64,000 bases of DNA from Sediminibacillus albus (GTDB taxonomy: Bacteria > Bacillota > Bacilli > Bacillales > Amphibacillaceae), in NCBI RefSeq assembly GCF_900101125.1, contig NZ_FNFL01000001.1, positions 1,144,194 to 1,208,193 on the forward strand. Reading direction: 5' to 3'. Under the pieces are notes generated by a model, which was given only the letters and a program-made list of their open reading frames with translations, was not told the DNA's origin and made no database searches. Positions within the stretch are counted from its first letter, which is position 1, and each line of letters opens with the position of its first letter. The translations under genes were made by a program, and so were the position numbers. Shown piece after piece: positions 26,076 through 36,197 of this stretch.

Positions 26076-29027
26076 TTATGCTAATTCAATTACTTCAGGG
26101 CTGCCTAAATCAATAACTGGAACATCTCCGAAAGTATTTGCAATGGAACGATTGCTAGTAAATAAAATTACCTGCTGGTGCAGTGACGCTTGTTTGAGAA
26201 TCTTTCCGAAAGTGCCTGCTCTCTTAGCATCGAAATGAACAAAAGCATCATCAATAAAAAATGGCATAGCATTTTCCGTTTCAAACATCTTACTTAAAGC
26301 CAGGCGGATCGAAATATATAACTGGTCCGCTGTGCCTTTGGACAGTTCTTCCACACGGAAACGGAAACCATTGCCGTCGGCTACTTCAAAAGGCTGATTA
26401 AGGTTTGGCGGAATGATCTTCGTATACCTTCCACCTGTAAGTTGTGTAAAATATGCGGCCGCCGTTTCCAGCGTCCTTGGCAAATATTTGTGCTGATATG
26501 TTTTTTTGGTTTCTTCCAGTAGTTCTTTTGCGGTTTGATAAACGGCCCATTGCTTTATTTGCTGTTTTAGAACACCCATTTCACGATGAAATTGATGCTT
26601 GCTTATCGAATAGCTTTCCGATTTCTCCATCTGGGAAATAAGCGACCGGATATCGGACAGATTTTGCCTGCACTCGTCAAGTCGGGCCTCAGCCTCCGTA
26701 ATATCAGCAGCAGTCTTTTCCAGCTCACTATAGACCTGAGCTTCTGTAGGCAGAGCCGCTAACGTTTGTTTGATTTCCTCGTTGGAAAACAAGCCAGCTA
26801 ATTGATGGAAAAGACTGTCGGCTTTTTCTTCTAAAGCGTTTGCTTCCTGTTGTTTCCTGCCATTCTGTAAAAATGCTTCTTCGCTGTTTACATTGGCTGC
26901 TTTCCATAGCTTATCCCTCTCTTGCTGGTAAGGTTTCATGCGGCTGCTGATATCCTGCTGTTTCTGCTCGTTTTCTGCTATAAGTTCCTTGTACTGGGCA
27001 ATTTTATGATTTATTTCCTTTTGCTCTTCCAAACGTTCCTTCAAATTATTAACATCTTCCATAAACTTTCCTGTGGAAGTCCACCCATGCTGTTTGTAAA
27101 AAGCAGTTACCTCTGCTGTGAGCTTGTCTATCTCTTGCTCAATATTGTCCAGCTCTGCTTGATAACGCTTGGCTGAGCGATGTTTCTCCAGGCACGCGGA
27201 TAGCCTGTGATATAGCTTCGGCCAGTAAGCGGTGTCCACATCTGTAAGAAAGGGGTACTCTGTTAATTGCTGATCCACCCGCTGCATCAAGCCTTGTTGT
27301 TTTTCTAAAAAGAAGTTCTTTCTCTCCGTGATTTTCAAGAGCTCTAAGGCAGTCTGTTTATGTTCGGCTGCCAATTTATCCCTTTTGCCTAGCATTTCGT
27401 TATGCTTCTGCAGCTGCATGTCTGCCCGTTCCCATTCTTCCTGATTGATTGGCGGTGTGTGGACTGATTGATTGCCCTCCGGAAAATGCATGTCTAACAT
27501 CCTTAGTGAACGCTTCGTCCACCAAGCTTGAAACAGTCCGGCAAATAGCAGGATTCCAGCCACAGTATTTAAGATAGCTGTTTCTGTAAGAAAAGCGAAA
27601 AAGAATAAGGCAGCTGCACCAGTCGACATCCATAGCATAGCTGCAAAGGAAATTTTACTTCGCTTTTTCCTAACCCTTTCCCATGAATTTCTTTGTTCAT
27701 GGCTGACTTCACTTTTCTCCCTGCTTTCTACCGCTTTGGCTAGTGCTTGTACTTGCTCGTCTTCAAGCAGATTTTCTGTTATGTTATTCTTTTCTGTTTC
27801 CAACGCCCGTTTCTGTTCTGCTAAGGCTTGTTCCTCCCGGTGCAGTTTGTCTATCTCTGCTTGCAACTGGTAATCTTCTTCTTTAATATTGTTCCACGTT
27901 TCTTCTATATGGAAAGGGAATATCAATGTATCAAGTTCTTCCCGTTCGAGTCCCAGGTTGAGCTCTTCCAGCATCCGGCCAAGCTCTGACTCTGCTTCTG
28001 CTTTTTGCTTGGCTTGGAATTTAGATTGACTTAGCAGCTGTTGGTATTCCTCTCCTCTTGAAATTAATTTTTCTACTTTTTGCATGGTTTCTTCCGGCCA
28101 AGTATCCTGCTGAAACCCTGATAATTTTTGATGGTATTTTTGCAGGCTGCTCTCCAATACCGACAGCTCACTTTTCAAAGGAAATAATTGTTCTTGAAGC
28201 GCTTCATATCTTGTAATACCATTCTCCGGAAATTCAAGCGTTTCTGGCAGATCCGCAAGCTTTCTTTCTGCTTCGGAAAGCTGGTGCAGCAACGGTAATG
28301 CCTGAATCAATTTTTCCTGCTTTGATTTCTCTGATTTTAAGGAATCCATTAACTTTTGCCTATGGTGAATTTCGTTTACATAATCAGACTCCGCCATTTT
28401 TTTCTGATAATAGGTATCCTCTTGTTCCTGCAGCTTTGTAAGCTCTGCCTCTATCTCCTGAAGTTTTTTCAACTGGCTGTTTATTTGCGGATTTTTCCCC
28501 TGTGGCTTAAATCGTTTATCCAGTTCATTATCGAGTTGCTTTTCCACCGCATATATCTTGTCTGTACCTGTCATTCCAACGCCGAGCAGTAGTTCACCAA
28601 GATCTTCCTCGTTAATGGAGTGCAATTTAGTCAAATCGTCAGCGTCAAAGGAAAATACAGATTGGAACTGGTCCCGATTGATTCCTTTTAGCAGCTGCCT
28701 TAGCCAGTCTTCTCCTAACACGGTGCCATCCTCCAGATAGCAAACTGCCTCTCCGTTTTGCTTCTCATGAATCCTTTCAATGTAGAAGGTCCCGTTTTCT
28801 TCGGTAAACACCTTCAAACGTCCGCCAATTCTTCCGCCCGTTTTGGGACGGAGCTGTTTTCTTGCCTTAGGCGGAAGGCCAAATAAGATAAACAATAAAA
28901 ACAGCCTGATAGTTGATTTACCTGACTCATTATCTCCACTAATGACAAATAAATTATCGCTCGGAAAATCTATTTGAAAGTCCTGCCATTTCCCGAATCC
29001 ATAGATGTGCACTTCCAACAGTTTCAC
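26076..29027 (-). CDS. yhaN: SbcC-like AAA ATPase YhaN with membrane hairpin
   Basis: A 983-residue SMC/Rad50-like ATPase. Walker A GDNESGKST is at residues 31-39; long coiled-coil arms run about residues 170-440 and 520-840; the C-terminal half-domain has the signature LSKGTADQLY and Walker B AMPFFIDDA. At the middle, around residues 460-500, are two hydrophobic helices (FAAMLWMSTGAAALFFFAFL; TVAGILLFAGLFQAWW) in place of a Rad50 zinc hook. The GTG start follows GTGAGGTGAT. It follows yhaO after 9 nt; YhaO is the matching SbcD/Mre11-type nuclease. A membrane-bound DNA end-processing complex is inferred. Confidence 0.9.
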   Translation of the reverse strand: MKLLEVHIYGFGKWQDFQIDFPSDNLFVISGDNESGKSTIRLFLLFILFGLPPKARKQLRPKTGGRIGGRLKVFTEENGTFYIERIHEKQNGEAVCYLEDGTVLGEDWLRQLLKGINRDQFQSVFSFDADDLTKLHSINEEDLGELLLGVGMTGTDKIYAVEKQLDNELDKRFKPQGKNPQINSQLKKLQEIEAELTKLQEQEDTYYQKKMAESDYVNEIHHRQKLMDSLKSEKSKQEKLIQALPLLHQLSEAERKLADLPETLEFPENGITRYEALQEQLFPLKSELSVLESSLQKYHQKLSGFQQDTWPEETMQKVEKLISRGEEYQQLLSQSKFQAKQKAEAESELGRMLEELNLGLEREELDTLIFPFHIEETWNNIKEEDYQLQAEIDKLHREEQALAEQKRALETEKNNITENLLEDEQVQALAKAVESREKSEVSHEQRNSWERVRKKRSKISFAAMLWMSTGAAALFFFAFLTETAILNTVAGILLFAGLFQAWWTKRSLRMLDMHFPEGNQSVHTPPINQEEWERADMQLQKHNEMLGKRDKLAAEHKQTALELLKITERKNFFLEKQQGLMQRVDQQLTEYPFLTDVDTAYWPKLYHRLSACLEKHRSAKRYQAELDNIEQEIDKLTAEVTAFYKQHGWTSTGKFMEDVNNLKERLEEQKEINHKIAQYKELIAENEQKQQDISSRMKPYQQERDKLWKAANVNSEEAFLQNGRKQQEANALEEKADSLFHQLAGLFSNEEIKQTLAALPTEAQVYSELEKTAADITEAEARLDECRQNLSDIRSLISQMEKSESYSISKHQFHREMGVLKQQIKQWAVYQTAKELLEETKKTYQHKYLPRTLETAAAYFTQLTGGRYTKIIPPNLNQPFEVADGNGFRFRVEELSKGTADQLYISIRLALSKMFETENAMPFFIDDAFVHFDAKRAGTFGKILKQASLHQQVILFTSNRSIANTFGDVPVIDLGSPEVIELA

Positions 29028-29036
29028 TAGATCACC

Positions 29037-30269
29037 TCACTTCTTGAGTAGTTGGGTCAGCAGCAAATCACGCGCTTCATCTTTGATTTGCTCTTCCTCT
29101 TGCTCTGTAAATGGCTCTGAAAATTTTCTGGCCTGCCGGTGACGCAGCAGCGGCTGTAAATACTGCTGAATATTATCCGTGTCATTAAATAACCGTACAA
29201 GTTCCCCAGCAAAATGATTGCCTTTTTGTAACTCTTCTTTGCTCCAGCTTTTTGTCACATATAAGTCGTATCCTTGGATGAGTGTCCACTTATCCCCGAA
29301 ACGATTACTATCATTTACATAATCGACCGCATCTTCGAAATATCCAGCTTGCTGCCACTCCACGTGCATCGGCCGGTCACTAGTAAAGGTCACATGGAGA
29401 ATCGACCTCCCAAATGTCTGTCTGCACTGAGATAGGCTGCGCTCGATTACCGGTTCTAAATCTTGAGCATCTTTACAAGCTGAAACATCCAGCTCGATAT
29501 TTTCAAATCTAATTTGCTGTAACGGGAAAAATTGCAAATCAGCATTTTCCTTATCGAGCTCCACGTAATAACAGCCTTTCGGGCCTGTTTCTTTTTTAGA
29601 TCTCCCCTGAATATTGCCGGGATACACAATCGGCGGCTGCTGCTTTAGTAATTCACGGGCATGGATATGCCCAAGAGCCCAGTAGTCAAAGTTCTTACCT
29701 GTTAAATCACTGATTTTAAAAGGAGCATATACATCGTGATCGGAATTGGTATGAATGCTGCCATGCAGCATACCGATATGAAAAGGAGCATCACCAGCGG
29801 CAGTAAATTCTTCTGTTTTATTTTCATGGACTGCCCGTTCCCGGTAGCTAAACCCATAGATATGAGCTGCTGTTTTGCCATTTTTGATAAACGGGATACA
29901 ACTCACTTTTTGGTCGGTAAATACGTGGACATTCTTCGGAAATTGATCGACAAAGTCGTTTCCGCTGGTAGAATCATGATTGCCATAGGATAGAAAAACA
30001 GCAATATCATGCTTTTCCAGATTTTCCAGTGCTTTTCTAAATTGCATCCGTGCTTTAAGACTTTGCTTGTTATCATCGAAAACATCCCCCACTATTAGCA
30101 CAAAATCTACTTGTTTCTCAATGGCCAGCTCGGTAAGTGCCCGTAAAGAAGCAAACGTGCTGTCCCTAATCTGTTCAAAGGCTGAATTCGGCACATGTCC
30201 CAATCCCTTGAATGGGGAATCTAAATGTAAATCTGCACAATGTATGAATGACAGGCTATTATTTTCCAT
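29037..30269 (-). CDS. yhaO: SbcD/Mre11-like metallophosphoesterase YhaO
   Basis: A 410-residue calcineurin-like phosphoesterase of the DNA repair exonuclease type. Metal-binding motifs are in order: HCADLHLDSPF (residues 10-20), GDVFDD, SYGNHDS, MLHGSIH and GHIHARE. A capping domain follows. It begins the yhaO-yhaN unit, probably forming an Mre11-Rad50-like pair with YhaN. The nuclease polarity is not known from sequence. Confidence 0.92.
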   Translation of the reverse strand: MENNSLSFIHCADLHLDSPFKGLGHVPNSAFEQIRDSTFASLRALTELAIEKQVDFVLIVGDVFDDNKQSLKARMQFRKALENLEKHDIAVFLSYGNHDSTSGNDFVDQFPKNVHVFTDQKVSCIPFIKNGKTAAHIYGFSYRERAVHENKTEEFTAAGDAPFHIGMLHGSIHTNSDHDVYAPFKISDLTGKNFDYWALGHIHARELLKQQPPIVYPGNIQGRSKKETGPKGCYYVELDKENADLQFFPLQQIRFENIELDVSACKDAQDLEPVIERSLSQCRQTFGRSILHVTFTSDRPMHVEWQQAGYFEDAVDYVNDSNRFGDKWTLIQGYDLYVTKSWSKEELQKGNHFAGELVRLFNDTDNIQQYLQPLLRHRQARKFSEPFTEQEEEQIKDEARDLLLTQLLKK

Positions 30270-30359
30270 CTTTCAGAATCCTTTCCTATACTTGCTAGTT
30301 TTTATTTTAGCAAAATAAAAAGACGAATGCACGTTCGTTCCCTGAATCTTCGTCCGCTG

Positions 30360-30392
30360 CAAAAAAAATAAGCTGCTCCCTCAAGAGCAGCT
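30360..30392 (-). terminator. intrinsic terminator of yhaQP
   Basis: Minus strand AGCTGCTC/GAGCAGCT with a 6-nt loop followed by TTATTTTTTTT. Confidence 0.88.
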
Positions 30393-30401
30393 AAAGTGGT
30401 A

Positions 30402-31652
30402 TTAAGATCTTTTAGATAATTGCAGTGCTTTTTTGAAGTCTTTCAAAGAGGAAGCACGGCCATACATCAACACGCCGCCGCGATAAACTCTGGCGCCCAA
30501 TGCCGCTAATAAACCGATGGATGCTACCATGATGCCTATTGATAAGGCTACTTCCCATGCTGGTACATCGAGCATGCCAACTCTTAAGAACATTAGCATA
30601 GGCGTAAAGAATGGGATAAAGGAAGTAACAGTCACAAAATTCGATGCAGGTACATTCAAGCCAAACATAGCGATAAAGAAAGCAATCATGATTAAAAAGA
30701 TCATTGGCATCATCAGCTGCTGGACATCTTCTATTCTGCTGACCAGTGAACCAAGCATCGCTGCCAATGTTGCGTAAAGCAAGTAACCAAGAATAAAGAA
30801 CACAATCGCATAGATAAACGTGGATGGCGTTACATCAGAAATGCCAAAGTATTCAAACACCCCACCGGTCATCTCATCCTGCTTTTGTGTAATCATTAAA
30901 TAACCAACAACAACGAACAAACCTACTTGTGTTAAACCGAGCAGTGCTATCCCCAGTATTTTGGCAAACATTTGACTGACAGGAGATGCACTTGATATTA
31001 GTATTTCCATAACGCGGGAAGTTTTTTCATTCGCGATGTCCATGGCAATCATATTACCGTAAGTTATTACAGAAATGTATAACATGAACAGGATGATATA
31101 AACCAATCCCCGGGCTTCGCTTAATTCTTCCTCCGTCTTGGCAGTTTCCTGCAGGGCAATTGTTTCAAAAGGAACAGGCTCATAGATTTTTTCCAACGCT
31201 GCCTGATCAATCCCCGCATCTGTTGTGGCCATGGCTACCTTGATTTGCTGCATTTGCTGCTGCAGGTTTTCACTCAAGCTTGAGGAAGCAATTTGATTCG
31301 CATAAAATTCAGCTTCCGGAAGATTTTCTTCGTTCATCGAAATAGACAGAAATGCTTCGTATTCTCCGTCCATAACTTCGTCTTTCGCTTCTTCGGCAGT
31401 TCCTTCATAGGAACGCAGCACCACATCTTCTGACGTATTTGCCACGCTTTCCTGTAATGGTGTGAATACTGTATCTGTCTCGTCCAGGACTGCCACTACT
31501 TGATCTTCCTCATTATCAAACAAGCCGATAATTGATTCAAGATTGGCCAAGCCAAAAATAAACACTAACGCTATAATATTTGTAATCAAAAAGGACTTCG
31601 TCTTAAATCGGGTAATATATGTATGTGCAAGGACAATCCAAAATTTATTCAT
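30402..31652 (-). CDS. yhaP: ABC-2 type exporter permease YhaP (NatB-like)
   Basis: A 416-residue ABC-2 permease with one N-terminal helix, a large extracytoplasmic domain (about residues 45-190, acidic) and a cluster of five or six C-terminal helices (VYIILFMLYISVITYGNMI onward). This is the layout of NatB/YhaP, linked to sodium or drug efflux. The ATG at 31652 follows AGGTG and overlaps yhaQ by 8 nt. The segment MDIANEKTSRVMEILISSAS before the helices is the conserved coupling region. Confidence 0.88.
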   Translation of the reverse strand: MNKFWIVLAHTYITRFKTKSFLITNIIALVFIFGLANLESIIGLFDNEEDQVVAVLDETDTVFTPLQESVANTSEDVVLRSYEGTAEEAKDEVMDGEYEAFLSISMNEENLPEAEFYANQIASSSLSENLQQQMQQIKVAMATTDAGIDQAALEKIYEPVPFETIALQETAKTEEELSEARGLVYIILFMLYISVITYGNMIAMDIANEKTSRVMEILISSASPVSQMFAKILGIALLGLTQVGLFVVVGYLMITQKQDEMTGGVFEYFGISDVTPSTFIYAIVFFILGYLLYATLAAMLGSLVSRIEDVQQLMMPMIFLIMIAFFIAMFGLNVPASNFVTVTSFIPFFTPMLMFLRVGMLDVPAWEVALSIGIMVASIGLLAALGARVYRGGVLMYGRASSLKDFKKALQLSKRS

Positions 31653-32544
31653 AGGAAGCACCTGCTTTCTCGATAAAGATATCATTTAACGATGGTTCCT
31701 CTAATGCGAATTTTCTAATAAACCCTTTTCCGTCCAACGATGTGAAAATTTGTTGGGATACTTCTTCTTTCTCTATTTGTAATTCACAGCCTTCGCTCGT
31801 TGCTTTATAATTTACTACTCCAGGGAGACCTTGCAGAAACTCTAAATCGAAGTCTGCATGAATGAACAAGTTCTTTTTGCCAAAACTTCTTTTGATTTCC
31901 TTTAGAGATCCATGTACGACAGGGCTGCCGTTTTGCATTATACATAAGTACTCACAGAGTTCCTCTACATGCTCCATCCGATGGGAAGAAAACACAATTG
32001 ATGTTCCTTGCTTTTTCAAATCGACTACTGCTTGTTTAAGCATCTCTACATTGACTGGATCAAGGCCTGAGAAAGGCTCATCCAAAATAAGCAGCTTGGG
32101 ACGATGAATCACCGCCGATATAAATTGGATTTTCTGTTGGTTCCCCTTCGAAAGTTCCTCAACTTTTTTGTCCAGATAATCTGGCACACGGAATTTTTCC
32201 AGCCATCCTTTTAATTCTTCAATCACATCATTTTTCTGCATACCGCGCAGCTTACCAAGATAAACTAATTGATCCTTCACTTTTAGCTTTGGGTACAAAC
32301 CTCTTTCCTCCGGAAGGTAGCCAATCAAATCGCTATTGTTGTAGTTGATTGCATTGCCATTCCACGAAATATTTCCCTCCGTAATATCCAAGAGACCGAG
32401 AATCATCCGAAACGTAGTCGTCTTACCAGCCCCATTGGCACCAAGAAACCCGAAAATCTGGCTCTCGGGAATCTCAAGCGACAAATTATCAACAGCAGTG
32501 AAATTTCCAAACCTTTTCGTTACATTACTCATTTTTAATGACAT
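31645..32544 (-). CDS. yhaQ: ABC exporter ATP-binding protein YhaQ (NatA-like)
   Basis: The ATPase partner of YhaP, 299 residues. Walker A is GANGAGKTT, signature LSKGNQQKI, Walker B LLILDEP and the switch SSHRMEHVE. The C-terminal extension (DUF4162-type) ends PSLNDIFIEKAG as in YhaQ. The ATG at 32544 is 7 nt after GAGAGGAG; an in-frame ATG six codons upstream lies before it. Confidence 0.92.
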   Translation of the reverse strand: MSLKMSNVTKRFGNFTAVDNLSLEIPESQIFGFLGANGAGKTTTFRMILGLLDITEGNISWNGNAINYNNSDLIGYLPEERGLYPKLKVKDQLVYLGKLRGMQKNDVIEELKGWLEKFRVPDYLDKKVEELSKGNQQKIQFISAVIHRPKLLILDEPFSGLDPVNVEMLKQAVVDLKKQGTSIVFSSHRMEHVEELCEYLCIMQNGSPVVHGSLKEIKRSFGKKNLFIHADFDLEFLQGLPGVVNYKATSEGCELQIEKEEVSQQIFTSLDGKGFIRKFALEEPSLNDIFIEKAGASYE

Positions 32545-32718
32545 ACAACATCTCCTCTCCATCTAACCTGTACGGTTACCTTTCAAAAAAAGTTTCTTTT
32601 TTATTATATCTTTAACTTCAACACGGGTATAGGTTTAATTAAGTGTTCTTTTTATAAAGGAGTTTTCGGATAAGTGAAGAATACTTTAGTGGCAAAGAAG
32701 AAATTAGGAGGGGTACCC

Positions 32719-32904
32719 ATGAAAGCTTATGTACTAACAGTTTTTGATACAGATGGAAAAAAACTGATGGAGGAATCATTTGAAGCAGAAAATGACAAGG
32801 ATGCGGAAAAAATCGGCACTAACCGCCTGGAAGATGAAAAATATAGTGACTTTACGCATAGATGCGTATCGCCTGACGGCAAACTTGTTCTATTCCACCG
32901 TTGA
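32719..32904 (+). CDS. yhzD: YhzD-like small protein
   Basis: A 61-residue protein with the pattern AYVLTVFDTDGKKLMEESFEAEND and a tail THRCVSPDGKLVLFHR, resembling YhzD of B. subtilis in length, sequence and location (next to yheA). Function unknown. The ATG at 32719 follows AGGAGGGG; a longer frame upstream lacks a site. It faces yheA in convergent orientation. Confidence 0.75.
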   Translation: MKAYVLTVFDTDGKKLMEESFEAENDKDAEKIGTNRLEDEKYSDFTHRCVSPDGKLVLFHR

Positions 32905-32942
32905 GCTTTATAATCCGTAGGATAGAACGCGTATTAATTTCA

Positions 32943-32990
32943 GAAAAAAAGCCTTTCAAGCTGCCATAACAGACCGGGCAGCTTGAAAGA
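32943..32990 (-). terminator. intrinsic terminator of yheA
   Basis: Perfect 13-bp stem CTTTCAAGCTGCC/GGCAGCTTGAAAG with an 11-nt loop, followed on the minus strand by GC and a run of T; it can also serve yhzD. Confidence 0.88.
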
Positions 32991-33001
32991 CTGTTGATAC
33001 T

Positions 33002-33358
33002 TTATTGTTCTTGTTCTGGAGTTCCGTACAGCTCTTCCAACGGTTTCGTGATAATACGACTTACGTCGTTAATCATTACGTTAAGACGCTGTTCTTCCTC
33101 CATAAGCTTGGAAATTTCAGTGTGCTGCTGTACTAGTTCCACAACACCTTTCGCTTTTTCAACTTCTTCTTCTGAAATCTCCTGGCCTTGCATTTGTTTC
33201 TCTTGTAGTTGCATCTGTGTATTACGGAAGTCCTCGAACATTTTCTTTGCCGATTCATCGGCCATTACCTTATCATAAGCAGCTTTCAGCCCTTTAAATT
33301 CATCACTTTCGCGAATTGCCTTCTCTAAATCATAGGCACTATCATAAATGTTTGCCAT
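33002..33358 (-). CDS. yheA: YheA, YlbF/YmcA-family protein
   Basis: A 118-residue helical protein of the YlbF/YmcA family with the typical NIYDSAYDLEKAIRESDEF start and EDFRNTQMQLQEKQMQGQE helix. The sister proteins YlbF, YmcA and YaaT affect RNase Y and development; YheA itself has no assigned role. The ATG follows AGGAGG. Position between yhzD and yheB matches B. subtilis. Confidence 0.9.
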   Translation of the reverse strand: MANIYDSAYDLEKAIRESDEFKGLKAAYDKVMADESAKKMFEDFRNTQMQLQEKQMQGQEISEEEVEKAKGVVELVQQHTEISKLMEEEQRLNVMINDVSRIITKPLEELYGTPEQEQ

Positions 33359-33529
33359 TATTAAAAATCCTCCTATTCATTGCGTTCACACGCTACTCTT
33401 TTCTCACTATAACAAACGTAAAAAGCAATGTATAGTAATAGGGATATGTTGCGTCCGACCATTGAAACCAACTGTTTTTTCTGCTAATCCTTCGGAGTTC
33501 TGGTCAGCGGGCTCCTTTCTAACTGCCTT

Positions 33530-34666
33530 TTAGCTTATCAAAACGACAATGAGACCTTGCACTAAGCCGATCGCCCCTCCCAGAAATGCTCCTAAGTAAG
33601 TAATCATCTTGAATTCACGGCGGGAAATATTTAACACTAACTCTTCCACCCGTTCGATTGGGAACCCTTCAACTTCCTTTTCAACAATTTCTGCTAAATG
33701 AAGGCTTTCCATTAACTCTTCCATTCTTCCGGCCAAAGTACTAGCAGTTTTATCAACTAGCTTAGGTACAAGTCTTCCGATCAACTGCTCTTTGAATGGC
33801 GACATCCACTGTGCGACTGACTTATCGAGCCACTTATCTACCGGCAGTGCTCTGGCACTGATTTTCCCCAGTGCTGATGCAATAGTGTCTTCTCCAATCT
33901 TATCCTCAATACTGCCGATTGGAGCCTCTGCCAGGAGGATGGCTTCCTCGCGGATCAGTTGTTCAATCATTGACCGGGCTTCTTCAGATTGAATATAATC
34001 GACAAGCACAGGCTGGATTTTATCAGACAGCCCTTCATTCCCCAGAAAAGAGGAAATCATGTTTCCAAAAAAGCCTTTCCCATCGAGATAGCTTTCAACA
34101 ATAGCGCCGATTTTTTCTTTAGCGGCTTCACTTGATACGTAATCAACTAATTTCGCTTGAATATAAATACTTATACTTCCTACTCCCAAAGCTGCCTTTT
34201 GTTTCCACTCTTCCGTCAAGAAATCATTTATCTGTTTTGATCGATTAGCTGACATAAACTGTTTATAACGCTGCTCTGTAAAAGCAGCAATCTTTCTTCT
34301 TAGTTCCTCTTCGTCTATCGAAAAGCCAGCTGTAGACAACGTTTCCTTTAATGTCGAATCTACGCTAAGCAGATTGGCTGTTTCCTTTTGGGCCCAGCTT
34401 GTTAATTGCTTTTGAAATACAGGCTGCTGCAGTTTTTTCCGAATTCCCTCAGGGGTCAGCAAATGCTCTACTACCATCTTGCCGAGCTGCCTTGCCAGTT
34501 CATCTCTGCGCTTCGGAATTAAGCCCGGTGTAAATGGAAGCTTCCAATTTCCTATATACTTTGGTTCGTAAGGGCGGAACAACATTTTTATAGCCAATGA
34601 ATTGGTCAGCCCCCCGATCACCGCACCAATAACAATCATCATCAAAACCATTAATATTACAGACAC
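33530..34666 (-). CDS. yheB: DUF445 membrane-associated protein YheB
   Basis: A 378-residue DUF445 protein. An N-terminal membrane helix and the conserved GGLTNSLAIKMLFRPYEP and PFTPGLIPKRRDELA segments lie in the first 60 residues; a long helical repeat-like region follows; a C-terminal helix (YLGAFLGGAIGLVQGLIVVL) suggests a hairpin with both ends in the membrane. Function is unknown. The GTG at 34666 lies 8 nt after AGAGGT; upstream frame extension lacks a site. Confidence 0.87.
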   Translation of the reverse strand: MSVILMVLMMIVIGAVIGGLTNSLAIKMLFRPYEPKYIGNWKLPFTPGLIPKRRDELARQLGKMVVEHLLTPEGIRKKLQQPVFQKQLTSWAQKETANLLSVDSTLKETLSTAGFSIDEEELRRKIAAFTEQRYKQFMSANRSKQINDFLTEEWKQKAALGVGSISIYIQAKLVDYVSSEAAKEKIGAIVESYLDGKGFFGNMISSFLGNEGLSDKIQPVLVDYIQSEEARSMIEQLIREEAILLAEAPIGSIEDKIGEDTIASALGKISARALPVDKWLDKSVAQWMSPFKEQLIGRLVPKLVDKTASTLAGRMEELMESLHLAEIVEKEVEGFPIERVEELVLNISRREFKMITYLGAFLGGAIGLVQGLIVVLIS

Positions 34667-34803
34667 ATTTATCGACCTCTCTTTTATTTCTATAATGACT
34701 AGTATAAGTTCCAACGCATGAGAAGCAAATTTTTCACATATAAATGAAATGGTATGGTGGCTCTGCTTAATCTCCTGACAAACGAGAAAGGCTGGTGGTG
34801 ATA

Positions 34804-36144
34804 ATGAATACTTTCACTATTAAGTTTTATCAAGGAAATAGGAACCGCATTATTGTCCCATACCGCCACCTGTCACAATTTCAAATGATTGAAGATATCC
34901 AATATGGCCCCATCCATTCTCCGGTCGAGATTCTTGTCCATGACAAAGATCCCTCGACATTATACGTATCTTCCCGTTTAAAAGCGGTGCTTAACCTTCA
35001 TAAAAGCTCGCCCATTACTATAAAATTGGAAAAAAACCGCTGTAGCATTTTACTAACCATGGGTGTCTTTACGGCAGGTTTTGAAGAAAGCAGACAACAA
35101 CCGTTAGGAGAGCGCACTCCGATTTTCGAGCAGCTGAGCATTGCCGGAGAAACGCTTGGTTTTCAGGCTTTGTTTTTCGGACACCAGCATATCGATAAGG
35201 AGAAGCGAATGCTGAACGGCTATTATTATAGAAATAACCAATGGGAAAATGGTTGGTTCACCTTCCCCAATGTCATTTATGACCGAATTCCCAACCGCAA
35301 AATAGAGCATCATCCCGATATTGTTAATACGAAAAGCATCCTGCAAAATCAATCCGTGTTTTTCAACCATGGTTTTTTTAATAAATGGGAAATTTATCAA
35401 AGCTTAATAAAAGATCAAGCATGTTCCTTTTTAGTACCGGAAACTATTTTACACCCTTCTAAACAAAAAATCGAAACAATGCTTGCTAAATATAATATTT
35501 ATATTAAACCGATCCATGGCAGCAGAGGAAACGGTATTACCAAATGCCGTCTGCTCTCATCGGGAGAAATCGAATGCCATTATTATTTGCAAGACAAGCC
35601 ACAAGTAAATCGCTATGAAAAAACGGAAGCATTTTTTCAGCAGCATTTTCCTAACGGCTTACAGGGCTATGTTGCCCAACAGGAAATTTCTTTAATAAAA
35701 AAGGGGAAAAGCCCCATCGACTTTCGTCTGCATGTCAATAAGAACCATCGCAACAGCTGGGAAGTAACTCTGATTTGCGCCAAGTTTGCCGGAAAAGGCA
35801 GCCTTACTACTCACGTTAAACGAGGCGGCAAGGTGTTGTTGTTAAAAGAGCTGTTCACCGAAGATCAAGCTGAAAAAATTTCCAAAAGATTAAATGCCAT
35901 GGCCTTGCTTGTCAGCACGAGCGTTGAGAAAGGGTTTCAGTCCCCGATTGGCGAGGTTGGAATTGATTTTGGTATGGACACTGAGGGGCGTGTCTGGCTA
36001 TTCGAGGTAAATTCCAAACCTGGTTTCAGCGTATTCAACCATCCGGAGCTGTATCAGCAATCCCCGCATGTGTTATCCTACCCGTTCCGCTATGGCTTTT
36101 ACCTTAACAACTTGCGTAACATTCCTGCTGCCAGAAATAAATAG
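34804..36144 (+). CDS. YheC/YheD-family endospore coat-associated ATP-grasp protein
   Basis: A 446-residue protein of the YheC/YheD spore coat-associated family, with an ATP-grasp fold in the C-terminal half. Visible pieces are the phosphate-loop region YIKPIHGSRGNGI, DFRLHVNKN, EVGIDFGMDTEGRVWLFEVN with the metal-binding E and N, and KPGFSVF. The N-terminal 200 residues are the family-specific region. An amide or peptide ligation reaction is possible but unproven. The ATG at 34804 follows GGTGGTG; two in-frame GTG codons just upstream are alternatives. It is divergent from yheB. Confidence 0.85.
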   Translation: MNTFTIKFYQGNRNRIIVPYRHLSQFQMIEDIQYGPIHSPVEILVHDKDPSTLYVSSRLKAVLNLHKSSPITIKLEKNRCSILLTMGVFTAGFEESRQQPLGERTPIFEQLSIAGETLGFQALFFGHQHIDKEKRMLNGYYYRNNQWENGWFTFPNVIYDRIPNRKIEHHPDIVNTKSILQNQSVFFNHGFFNKWEIYQSLIKDQACSFLVPETILHPSKQKIETMLAKYNIYIKPIHGSRGNGITKCRLLSSGEIECHYYLQDKPQVNRYEKTEAFFQQHFPNGLQGYVAQQEISLIKKGKSPIDFRLHVNKNHRNSWEVTLICAKFAGKGSLTTHVKRGGKVLLLKELFTEDQAEKISKRLNAMALLVSTSVEKGFQSPIGEVGIDFGMDTEGRVWLFEVNSKPGFSVFNHPELYQQSPHVLSYPFRYGFYLNNLRNIPAARNK

Positions 36145-36197
36145 GTATGGAACTACCTCGGCCAGAAACAATAAGCCAAGGAAAGGAGGTTCTTTTA

